In this document: positions 1 through 7,647 of the stretch, piece after piece
Layout: every line of letters begins with the position of its first letter
Numbering within the stretch: the stretch's first letter is position 1
Source of the DNA: Oleispira sp036960605
Lineage (GTDB): Bacteria > Pseudomonadota > Gammaproteobacteria > Pseudomonadales > Oceanobacteraceae
DNA: 64,000 nt
Assembly (NCBI GenBank): GCA_036960605.1
Contig: JBALXI010000013.1
Span: 31,902-95,901 of the forward strand
Direction of reading: 5' to 3'
Program-made: the position numbers and the translations under genes
The notes under the pieces: model-generated
Database searches by the model: none
Told to the model about the DNA's origin: nothing
Seen by the model: only the letters and a program-made list of their open reading frames with translations

Positions 1-854
1 GAGGTGCACCCGCCATTGGCATCACCGCGGCCTATGGTATTGCGCTGGCGGCCAAAAACAATGAAGACCTAGAGATCGCCTATCAACAGCTGGCAGCATC
101 ACGCCCCACCGCTGTGAACTTATTTTGGGCACTTGAACGCATGCGCACCGTTCAACCTCAAAGCCATTCTGCCCTGCTAAAAGAAGCGCAAGACATTCAC
201 CAAGAAGACATTCAGGCAAACTTAAGAATGGCTGAGTTGGGTGCGGGATTAATCAGCGAGAATAGCCAAATTTATACCCACTGTAATGCCGGTGCGTTAG
301 CCACCGGCGGTTATGGTACCGCTTTGGGCGTGATCCGCTCAGCCTTCGCCGATGACAAAATAATCCAAGTCTATGCCGGTGAAACCCGCCCTTGGCTACA
401 AGGTGCACGCTTAACTGCCTGGGAACTAATACAAGACAACATTCCGGTAAAACTCTGCGCTGAAGGTGCGGCGGCGCAATTGTTTCGCCAAGGTAATATT
501 GATTGGCTAGTAGTCGGCGCTGATCGTATTGCGGCTAACGGGGATGTGGCGAACAAAATAGGTACTTATGGTTTAGCGCTATTAGCCAAGCATCATGGCA
601 TTAAAGTAATGGTTGCCGCCCCCACCAGTACCATTGATATGCAGACCGCATCGGGTGACGATATCGAGATTGAGCAACGCGCCTGCTCTGAGATGACTCA
701 TTATCAAGGACAAGCCATTGCACCCCAAGGCTGTGAGGCGATTAACCCAGCATTTGATATCACCCCCGCTGAACTGATTGATGTTATTGCTACTGAGAAA
801 GGTCTTGTTCTGCAACCGAGTCATGAAACTGTCTCTATGGTGATGTCACGCTAG
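1..854 (+). CDS. mtnA: Methylthioribose-1-phosphate isomerase, 5' end missing
   Basis: Methionine salvage enzyme that converts 5-methylthioribose-1-phosphate to methylthioribulose-1-phosphate in the cytoplasm. The open frame runs into the left edge; codons are in frame from base 3, where a GAPAIGITAAYG motif typical of the N-terminal part of the family is read, so only roughly the first 50-60 residues are missing. The catalytic cysteine lies in THCNAG and the catalytic aspartate in VGADRIAANGD, followed by the conserved NKIGTY. An internal ATG at 114 is not the start, because conserved family sequence precedes it. No other salvage gene is next to it on the right. The family call is secure. 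Confidence 0.95.
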   Translation, partial: GAPAIGITAAYGIALAAKNNEDLEIAYQQLAASRPTAVNLFWALERMRTVQPQSHSALLKEAQDIHQEDIQANLRMAELGAGLISENSQIYTHCNAGALATGGYGTALGVIRSAFADDKIIQVYAGETRPWLQGARLTAWELIQDNIPVKLCAEGAAAQLFRQGNIDWLVVGADRIAANGDVANKIGTYGLALLAKHHGIKVMVAAPTSTIDMQTASGDDIEIEQRACSEMTHYQGQAIAPQGCEAINPAFDITPAELIDVIATEKGLVLQPSHETVSMVMSR

Positions 855-992
855 GCCGATGGCTTAATCTATGGATATGAAAAATCGTGGCTCGCAGAAA
901 CCTAAAGAGCAAGAAGCTGTCTCAGAGGGTATAGTGGGCCAACTTACTTAAGCCTTTATCATGAATTTATATTATTCAATCTGGAGAACCTT

Positions 993-2168
993 ATGACAGA
1001 TGTCGTTATTGTTGCTGCAACTCGTACTGCTATCGGTACGTTTGGTGGCTCACTTGCAAGCTTACCGGCCACCGAATTGGGCGCGATTGTTATTCGTTCT
1101 TTAATCGAAAAAACAGGCATCTCTGCCGATGAGATTGATGAAGTATTAATGGGCCAAGTTCTCGCAGCGGGCTGTGGTCAAAATCCAGCGCGCCAAGCGG
1201 CTATTAAAGCAGGCATCCCTGCAACGGCTTCTGCGATGACCATCAACAAAGTATGCGGCTCTGGCCTTAAAGCGCTTCACTTAGCCGCACAAGCAATTAA
1301 AGCGGGCGATGCGGACATCATCATCGCCGGCGGCCAAGAGTCTATGTCTAACTCGGCTCACGTCTTGCCAAACTCTCGTAATGGTCAGCGCATGGGCAAC
1401 TGGAACATGGTCGATACCATGATTACCGACGGTCTATGGGATGCGTTTAACGACTATCATATGGGCATCACGGCAGAGAACATTGCTGAGCAGTTCGAAA
1501 TTCCTCGCTGTGATCAAGATGAGTTTGCCGCGCAATCGCAAGTAAAAGCGATTGCCGCGATTGCAGCCGGAAAATTTAAAGACGAAATTACAGCAGTAAC
1601 GATTCCTCAGCGCCGCGGCGATGACATCGTATTTGATACCGATGAAGGCCCACGCTCTGTTACAGCAGAAAAGCTTTCTGGCATGCGTGCAGCCTTTAAG
1701 AAAGACGGCAGCGTCACAGCCGGCAACGCCTCTTCGTTAAATGATGGTGCTGCAGCGGTCATGCTTGCCAGCCGTGAAAAAGCGGAAGAGTTAGGCTTGC
1801 CTATTTTGGCAACGATTTCGGGTTATGCCAGTGCCGGTGTCGACCCAAGTATCATGGGAACAGGCCCAATTCCTGCGGTTAACAAATGCTTAGCCAAAGC
1901 CGGCTGGGATATCAACGATCTTGATTTGATTGAAGCGAACGAAGCCTTTGCAGTACAAGCTTTATCGGTGAATAAAGAACTGGCTTGGGATACTAATAAG
2001 GTCAACGTTAACGGCGGTGCTATCGCACTAGGCCACCCAATTGGTGCTTCCGGTTGCCGTGTATTAGTAACGCTATTACATGAAATGATTCGTCGCGATG
2101 CGAACAAGGGTCTTGCGACGCTTTGCATCGGTGGTGGTATGGGTGTTGCGCTTACCATTGAACGCTAA
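993..2168 (+). CDS. Acetyl-CoA C-acetyltransferase (thiolase)
   Basis: Condenses two acetyl-CoA to acetoacetyl-CoA or runs the reverse cleavage, in the cytoplasm. At 391 residues it has the normal size of a biosynthetic-type thiolase. The acylated cysteine is Cys88 (NKVCGSG), the general bases are His348 (GHPIGASGCR) and Cys378 (CIGGGMG), and the substrate-loop motif GGQESMSN is present. A GGAG ribosome site lies just upstream of the ATG. It stands alone here; there is no phaB/phaC or ato neighbour, so whether it serves polyhydroxybutyrate, ketone body or acetoacetate metabolism cannot be decided from context. Confidence 0.95.
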   Translation: MTDVVIVAATRTAIGTFGGSLASLPATELGAIVIRSLIEKTGISADEIDEVLMGQVLAAGCGQNPARQAAIKAGIPATASAMTINKVCGSGLKALHLAAQAIKAGDADIIIAGGQESMSNSAHVLPNSRNGQRMGNWNMVDTMITDGLWDAFNDYHMGITAENIAEQFEIPRCDQDEFAAQSQVKAIAAIAAGKFKDEITAVTIPQRRGDDIVFDTDEGPRSVTAEKLSGMRAAFKKDGSVTAGNASSLNDGAAAVMLASREKAEELGLPILATISGYASAGVDPSIMGTGPIPAVNKCLAKAGWDINDLDLIEANEAFAVQALSVNKELAWDTNKVNVNGGAIALGHPIGASGCRVLVTLLHEMIRRDANKGLATLCIGGGMGVALTIER

Positions 2169-2201
2169 GGATTGAGCGCTAGGCATTAAACAGCCAAGAT
2201 C

Positions 2202-2227
2202 GCAGTGCGAGAATTATCTCGCGCTGC
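2202..2227. other. Stem-loop between thiolase and Mpo1-like gene
   Basis: An 11-bp arm (GCAGTGCGAGA) faces its complement with one G-U wobble across a 4-base loop ATTA. No T-run follows on either strand, so it is not a standard intrinsic terminator. It sits 34 bases after the thiolase stop and about 70 bases before the next start, and may stabilise or separate transcripts. Confidence 0.5.
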
Positions 2228-2297
2228 ACAATCTCTTGCCCAGTTATCCACAAAGTAATATCCTTGAGAAAAACAATAATTAGAAAGAGATCGTGAT

Positions 2298-2636
2298 ATG
2301 ACTGAACCCACCATTGATGAGCAGCAAAGCGCTGAAAAACGCTTCGAATCTTTTGCCGAATTCTATCCATTCTATTTAACTGAACACAGCCATCCAACCT
2401 GCAGAGCATTGCATTATATCGGCAGCTTCGGTGTATTAAGCATCATTGCTTATGCCATCATATCGGGTAACTATATGGCGTTGTGGTTTATGCCATTAAT
2501 GGGTTACGGCTTTGCTTGGGTCGCGCATTTTTTTATCGAACACAACCGCCCAGCGACATTCAAGTATCCGTTCTATAGCTTCGCCGGGGACTGGGTGATG
2601 CTAAAAGACTTTTTGCTCGGACGCTTTCGCAAATAA
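2298..2636 (+). CDS. Mpo1-like (DUF962) membrane protein
   Basis: Small 112-residue membrane protein of the DUF962/Mpo1-like family. The family signature is visible: FYPFYLTEHSHPTCRALHYIG near residues 24-45, then HFFIEHNRPATFKYP near 76-91 and a closing GDW-M-KD. Two hydrophobic stretches (about 43-73) can cross the membrane. The yeast member Mpo1 is an iron(II)-dependent dioxygenase acting in alpha-oxidation of 2-hydroxy fatty acids; the conserved histidines seen here would be the metal ligands. The bacterial role is not established. An AGAAAGAGA purine stretch precedes the ATG. Confidence 0.85.
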   Translation: MTEPTIDEQQSAEKRFESFAEFYPFYLTEHSHPTCRALHYIGSFGVLSIIAYAIISGNYMALWFMPLMGYGFAWVAHFFIEHNRPATFKYPFYSFAGDWVMLKDFLLGRFRK

Positions 2637-2668
2637 AAGCACTTTCGTATTTAAAAGGCGCCGCTTAA

Positions 2669-4051
2669 TTAGTCGTCCTTTATAGGCTGCAGAGAAAGCT
2701 CTGTAGAATAGTTGTGCACACCAAAAGCCTGTTGGCTTTGTGCACGACGAATCAAACCCCAGACCATCATACCGGCTAACAAATTACCGATCGATGCACC
2801 TAAAAGAAGACCTTCAAAAGCATAAAAATAGCCGCCTACCCAAGCCAGTGGCACGTATAAGATCGATAGCCTTACCAGATTCAGCGTCATAGAAATGCCC
2901 GTGCGTTGCAATGCATTGAGTGCGGCATTCGCGCACAAGACAATTCCCATCCCAGCATATCCAATCGGCATCAACATCAAATAATGGCCGACCTTCTCAA
3001 TCACCACAGGGTCTTGAGAAAATATCATCGCAATCAAAGGTGAGACCAGCCATAAGAGTAACCACACCGCTAATTGCCATACCAAAATGAATCGAATCGA
3101 AACCGACAGAGCCTGCCAAATGCGTTCATGCTGACCTGCTGCAAAATTTTGACCGACAAAAACAGGTAAGGTTGACGTTAACGCTAATATAACCACAATC
3201 GCAAAAGGCTCTATTCGTGCGCCAACACCGAAGGCAGCCACCGCTTGTTCACCCATCGGCGCGATCATCGCCAGTAAAATCCCGCTGGCAACCGGCACCA
3301 AAACATTGGTGATCATCGCCGGAATGCCAAGCACCATTAGACGCTGCCAAATACCCAATAACTCTTTAAGGGTTAATTGCGCCCAATGTAATAAATCTAT
3401 TTTCGCCAATGAATAAATCATCACCACCACCACGATTGCCCAGCAAACTGTACTTGCCAGTGCGGCCCCAGCGATTCCCATGCCTTCTAGTGGCCCCAAG
3501 CCAAAAATGAAAATTGGATCTAAAATCGCATTCAATACCGCCGACCCCAACATCATCATACTCGGCAACTTGGTATTGCCCACCGCCCGCATGCTGCTAT
3601 TGATCACTATCATCAGCATCATCATCCAAGCGCCTGGCCAATAAAACTGCATGTACTGCCAGATAACCGGTAGCAAGGACTCCTCTGCCCCTAGCAATAA
3701 AAATAATCGATCATTAAAGTACAACCCCAATGCCAGCATCAGACTCGCCACAAATCCGCTTAATAATAAGCTGGCCAGAACATAGCGCTGAGCACTCTTA
3801 TGATCATTACCCCCTATTGCTCGGGCAATCAATGCCGATGACGCTATCCCCAAGCCAATCGCTAGGTTCATAACAATCATCGAAATCGGCATGGTAAAAC
3901 TCACCGCCGCTAAGCTGGTCGTTCCCAATAAGCCAATAAAAAACATATCAACCAAGTTAAAGAAAAACACGGCAACAATGCCAATCACCATAGGCAGCGT
4001 CAGTTTATATAAAACACGACTGACAGGGCCTGAAACTATTTCGTCTCTCAC
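2669..4051 (-). CDS. MATE family multidrug/Na+ exporter
   Basis: Polytopic inner-membrane exporter of the MATE (NorM/DinF) superfamily, about 12 membrane segments in 460 residues. The start region (GPVSRVLYKLTLPMVIGIV), the following segment with NLVDMFFIGLLGTTSLAAVSF, and the repeat of this pattern in the second half are characteristic. Substrate cannot be read from sequence; cationic drugs or metabolites exchanged for Na+ or H+ are usual. Translation most likely starts with GTG at 4051, preceded by GGTG. It is transcribed convergently with the Mpo1-like gene; the two stops are about 30 bases apart. Confidence 0.9.
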   Translation of the reverse strand: MRDEIVSGPVSRVLYKLTLPMVIGIVAVFFFNLVDMFFIGLLGTTSLAAVSFTMPISMIVMNLAIGLGIASSALIARAIGGNDHKSAQRYVLASLLLSGFVASLMLALGLYFNDRLFLLLGAEESLLPVIWQYMQFYWPGAWMMMLMIVINSSMRAVGNTKLPSMMMLGSAVLNAILDPIFIFGLGPLEGMGIAGAALASTVCWAIVVVVMIYSLAKIDLLHWAQLTLKELLGIWQRLMVLGIPAMITNVLVPVASGILLAMIAPMGEQAVAAFGVGARIEPFAIVVILALTSTLPVFVGQNFAAGQHERIWQALSVSIRFILVWQLAVWLLLWLVSPLIAMIFSQDPVVIEKVGHYLMLMPIGYAGMGIVLCANAALNALQRTGISMTLNLVRLSILYVPLAWVGGYFYAFEGLLLGASIGNLLAGMMVWGLIRRAQSQQAFGVHNYSTELSLQPIKDD

Positions 4052-4126
4052 ACATTCACCACTAGAGTCATCACTATTAATAGAGCTGTAAAATAAAGAT
4101 GGAAAGATAATAACAGATCAAAAAAT

Positions 4127-4199
4127 AATCGGGTCGAACTCATTGTTCCATTGCTAAGGATTAAACTCTGTAAAATCGGGTCAACATACCTTGTACAAG
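4127..4199. promoter_or_regulatory. Short direct repeats and palindrome upstream of the DUF481 gene
   Basis: The 9-mer AATCGGGTC occurs twice (4127-4135 and 4174-4182), and the perfect 10-base palindrome CTTGTACAAG follows at 4190-4199, about 60 bases before the DUF481 start and in the intergenic space shared with the divergent MATE gene. These could be regulator sites; there is no direct evidence. Confidence 0.25.
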
Positions 4200-4262
4200 A
4201 GATCTTAAGCCATTAACCTGATTCATTATTTTCAGCTATAAAGTTAAATCACGAGCAACATC

Positions 4263-5057
4263 ATGAATCAATCACTACTCACCACTAGCCTATTTACAGG
4301 CTTATTCGCTCTATCCAACCTATCTTTTGCAACAGAGCCCCTAGCTACAGAGACTCAAGTAGCAGAGAGTGCAGATACTAAAACGGAGACAGCGCCAGTA
4401 ATTGCTAATTGGTCAGGCAATAACGAACTTGGATTTATTCAAACCAATGGTAATAGTGATACTCAAAGTTTCAATGGCAAGTTCAGTATCACCCGCGACC
4501 TGCAACCGTTAAAAACAGCCTTTAAATTTGATGCACTGACCAGTGAAGAAGATGGCGAAGCATCAAAAGAGAAATACTTATCTGAATTTAAAGTCGATTA
4601 TTCACTAGGTGAATTTGATTACTTTACCTCCCTTTTATCCTATGAAGATGATCGTTTTAGCGGCTACCAATATCAAAGCACCCTTGCTCTTGGTTATGGT
4701 TATCGAGCTTGGAACGATAAGCAAGGTAAGCTCGATTTAGAAGCGGGTCCAGGTTATCGACGTAATGCTCTGGAAACCCGTAATGAACATGGTGAAAAAA
4801 TAGAAGAAGAAGCTGTCGGTCGTTTAGGCTTAAATTTAGAAGTTCTCATCAGCGAGACCGCTAAATTTACCGAGGTAATTACCATTGAAGGAGGTGACTC
4901 GAGCACTGTTTATAAATCTGACATGGGATTGCAAAGTACCTTAATAGGTACACTCGCGATGAAAATAAATTATCAAATAAAACATACTGACAAAGTACCA
5001 GAAGGAACTGAAAATACAGATTCAACAATCGGGGTTACTTTAGTTTATAGTTTTTAG
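4263..5057 (+). CDS. DUF481 (YdiY-like) outer-membrane barrel protein
   Basis: A 264-residue protein with a signal peptide (cleavage likely after SFA at about residue 23), a Thr/Glu-rich linker to about residue 45, and a DUF481 domain built of alternating amphipathic strands starting WSGNNELGFIQTNGNSD. It ends VTLVYSF, with the terminal Phe typical of BamA-inserted barrels. Relatives include E. coli YdiY, induced by acid; function is unknown. No SD-like sequence is strong. It is a single gene between the MATE exporter and the EPS region. Confidence 0.85.
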   Translation: MNQSLLTTSLFTGLFALSNLSFATEPLATETQVAESADTKTETAPVIANWSGNNELGFIQTNGNSDTQSFNGKFSITRDLQPLKTAFKFDALTSEEDGEASKEKYLSEFKVDYSLGEFDYFTSLLSYEDDRFSGYQYQSTLALGYGYRAWNDKQGKLDLEAGPGYRRNALETRNEHGEKIEEEAVGRLGLNLEVLISETAKFTEVITIEGGDSSTVYKSDMGLQSTLIGTLAMKINYQIKHTDKVPEGTENTDSTIGVTLVYSF

Positions 5058-5449
5058 AGTTAAATTTTTTCTAGGCATTTACGTAAAAGACAAACTTCGT
5101 GAATGCCTCAGCTACCACACTTACATTTCATCTATACACCCCTGATAAAATAACACCCACCAATAAGTACAATGTAGTATTTTAAAATATTACTTTACTA
5201 AATATTATTAATTTCATAGTTAAGAAATATTATTTCAATAAATAATTATTTAATAAATAATAATAAAATAATCTAATCCTTTCTTACTCGCTAATACTAA
5301 AGAACCAATAAAATATTGTCATTTGTGTGGTTCTGTAATTATTTTTCTAAATTGTATTAAAGCGGTCACGTTTTGTAATCATGAGACCCATGCACACCTT
5401 GCATACAAAATCGAAGTCTATTATAAAGTCTCCATACGAGGATACTCAA
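5058..5449. other. A+T-rich intergenic region before the lipoprotein
   Basis: No convincing gene. The stretch is extremely A+T-rich from about 5160 to 5290, with many TAATAA and AATATT runs and a perfect 12-base palindrome TATTTTAAAATA at 5178-5189. It probably holds the promoter of the 5450 gene and marks the left border of the EPS region. Short open frames here overlap the lipoprotein leader and have no recognisable content. Confidence 0.5.
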
Positions 5450-7486
5450 ATGAAAAAAATACTAATATTAACAACTGTTGCAATTCTAATTTCAGGTTGC
5501 GGCGGCGGTGCACCAAACAAAGTCCAAAGTGACTTGGACAAAAAGCCAACGCCGCCTCCAGAGACAACCCCCCCCCCGGCCGATGAGAACAGAGCACCGA
5601 CTATAGCCGGGACTCCTACTAGCTCTCTATTAACAAATACTGATTATCTGTTTACCCCGGTGGCTGCAGATGCTGACAATGACGTATTAACATTTTCGAT
5701 TATCAATAAGCCAAGCTGGGCAGAGTTTGATACTTCGACGGGGGAGCTGAAAGGCCAAGCTAGCACAGCAGCCTTGTTTGAGAATATTATTATTTCCGTT
5801 GCAGATAAGGTCGATACTGTAAACCTTGATAAATTTAGTATTCTCGTAACCGAGAACAATCTACCACCGGTTATTTATAATCAAACATTAGAAACAATGG
5901 AGTCGACTGAGCTCATGATTACCCTCGGTCCTGAAAACGATATTGATGGAGATTACATTAATTACTCTGTAACAGACTCGATGAATACGGAGCAAGGAAA
6001 TCAGACTAACCAAATCATCTACAATAGCGCATCAATAGGTGTGGAAACTCTTCAAGTAACCGCAAGCGATAATAATAATGATGATGTTACTGCGACGATT
6101 AATATAACGACGTCTGCATCGTCCCCTTCGAACTATATCACCTCAAGAGATATTATTACTCCAGACTACGGGTCTGAGCCTCCTGCAAAGGGTGAATCAA
6201 GAATTGACCCTACTTCAGGCACAAGAATTACTCGCCTCACTGATGCAAGTGAACTCGCAGGAACCGATGACGCCCTAATCGTTTACTCTAGATATACGCC
6301 CGAAAATACAAGTGGAAAATACTTCCTTGCCTTTGGCTCTGAATCCAACCAGAGCTGGATCATCGAGCGTATTACTGGTGACGTCATAATACAGCTTACT
6401 GATGCCCACCCTAGAACTATTGGAGAGTTTCATGAGGTGCGCTGGGATACATCAGGAAATCATCCAAATCGCTTATATTATCGCAAGGACCTAACATTTA
6501 ATCAGCTTGATCTCGAGTTTGATAATGCAGAAAATGTCACTCTACAGCACACATTACTAAAAGATTTTTCCGCTCTACTGCCAAATTCATCCATGATTTA
6601 TAATGATGTGGAGGGAGATAGTTCCAACGATAGTGACCACTGGGCATTTATGGCCATCCATTATGGCCTTCATGATAAAGAAAATGACGAGCAATTTCTT
6701 GTTGATGCCTTTGTGCATTATCAGGTATCCACGGGTGATACTCACATTATGAAGCCAGGAGATTTAGCTGGAACAGAGCTCGATATGGAGAAAGATAGAT
6801 CTTATTTTTCATTCCGCCCTAACATGGTTGAAGTGTCGCCACTTGGCACGGGCATAGTCATACACATGGGACGGAAATGGGACAACAGTGGCTCACTAAC
6901 GCCTTATGTTGATACTTGGTTTGATGGTCCTCACCTATGGCCTTTAGACTTTAAACACTCAGATAAAACACCTATTAAAATATCAGTAGGCGAAACTCAC
7001 TCTGGATGGTCACTTGGTGAGGATGGTAGAGAAATATTCGTTAGCCAAAATAACCGCACAGATCAATTAGATGCAGTTTATGCAACCGGTTCGAATGCGG
7101 GCTATACTGATCGAATAGAAATAGGTGAGCATGAAGACTTTGGTTGGTCGAACGGCTTTCATTATGGAAAAATGCCAGTAAATAAACCTGGTTGGACTTT
7201 TGTTAATACTTATTCTGAAGTAGAGTCACCCTCGCACAGCAGTGCTTGGGCGGCAAATCAATTATTCATGATGCAGATAAAGCACAAATCAGAAACCCCC
7301 AAGATTTGGAGAATCTCACCGAATTACAATGCTTTTAGCGGTAGCTACCGAGATGAGGCACCTGCTGCAATCAATACCTTTGGCAACCGAGTTTATGTTA
7401 GTAATAATTGGGGCGGACAATTATCAAATAGGGAGGTTTTTGTATTTGAACTTCCGAGTAACTGGGATTCTGTGCTAAAAGATTAA
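5450..7486 (+). CDS. Secreted Ig-like/beta-propeller lipoprotein with a C10 tract
   Basis: Start chosen at the ATG at 5450, because it opens a lipoprotein signal (MKKILILTTVAILISGC, lipid on Cys17) behind a GAGGA ribosome site 7 bases away; an in-frame ATG at 5381 would bury the signal. Layout of the 678 residues: Pro-rich linker (about 30-47), a cadherin/putative-Ig-like domain (about 48-135, PTIAGTP and FDTSTGELKG motifs), a second Ig-like stretch (about 138-220), then a domain of about 450 residues that is nearly the same as the gene at 14828-16345. Repeated WSLG-DGRE type motifs suggest a TolB/WD40-like propeller. A run of ten C at 5568-5577 lies in the linker. Likely exported to the cell envelope; an EPS-binding or EPS-cleaving role is inferred only from context. 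Confidence 0.75.
   Translation: MKKILILTTVAILISGCGGGAPNKVQSDLDKKPTPPPETTPPPADENRAPTIAGTPTSSLLTNTDYLFTPVAADADNDVLTFSIINKPSWAEFDTSTGELKGQASTAALFENIIISVADKVDTVNLDKFSILVTENNLPPVIYNQTLETMESTELMITLGPENDIDGDYINYSVTDSMNTEQGNQTNQIIYNSASIGVETLQVTASDNNNDDVTATINITTSASSPSNYITSRDIITPDYGSEPPAKGESRIDPTSGTRITRLTDASELAGTDDALIVYSRYTPENTSGKYFLAFGSESNQSWIIERITGDVIIQLTDAHPRTIGEFHEVRWDTSGNHPNRLYYRKDLTFNQLDLEFDNAENVTLQHTLLKDFSALLPNSSMIYNDVEGDSSNDSDHWAFMAIHYGLHDKENDEQFLVDAFVHYQVSTGDTHIMKPGDLAGTELDMEKDRSYFSFRPNMVEVSPLGTGIVIHMGRKWDNSGSLTPYVDTWFDGPHLWPLDFKHSDKTPIKISVGETHSGWSLGEDGREIFVSQNNRTDQLDAVYATGSNAGYTDRIEIGEHEDFGWSNGFHYGKMPVNKPGWTFVNTYSEVESPSHSSAWAANQLFMMQIKHKSETPKIWRISPNYNAFSGSYRDEAPAAINTFGNRVYVSNNWGGQLSNREVFVFELPSNWDSVLKD
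5568..5577 (+). repeat. Homopolymeric C10 tract inside the lipoprotein reading frame
   Basis: Ten consecutive C encode part of TTPPPA about 40 codons after the start. With nine C the frame meets TAG within about a dozen codons; with eleven C it meets TGA almost at once. Such tracts are the classic substrate of slipped-strand mispairing, so expression could switch on and off. The reading frame is ON in this sequence. Confidence 0.7.
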
Positions 7487-7503
7487 CAGTAATCTAAATA
7501 TAA

Positions 7504-7549
7504 AATTCACTGGTAGGCTCTTTAAATCTAAAGGTACTACTAGTGAATT
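7504..7549. other. Stem-loop after the lipoprotein gene
   Basis: AATTCACTGGTAG (7504-7516) pairs with CTACTAGTGAATT (7537-7549) over 13 bp with one G-U wobble, around a 20-base loop. It lies 18 bases after the stop at 7486 and between two convergent genes. No T-run follows, so it may be a weak or Rho-assisted terminator or a 3' stabiliser. Confidence 0.45.
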
Positions 7550-7647
7550 AGCTTCAAAGCTCCATGGTGTTTATTGCCATACAGGTTCTTACACCTAGCC
7601 GTGTTAAAGAAGAGATATAGCTCTCCTACTTTCTAGTAATATAAATA

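Noticed and set aside
1823..2158. Long open frame on the minus strand inside the thiolase gene
   Set aside because: It is the mirror of a highly conserved thiolase coding region, has no ribosome site and no family content.
5323..5532. Small frame upstream of and overlapping the lipoprotein gene
   Set aside because: It lies in a different frame with no ribosome site; the lipoprotein start at 5450 has a good one.
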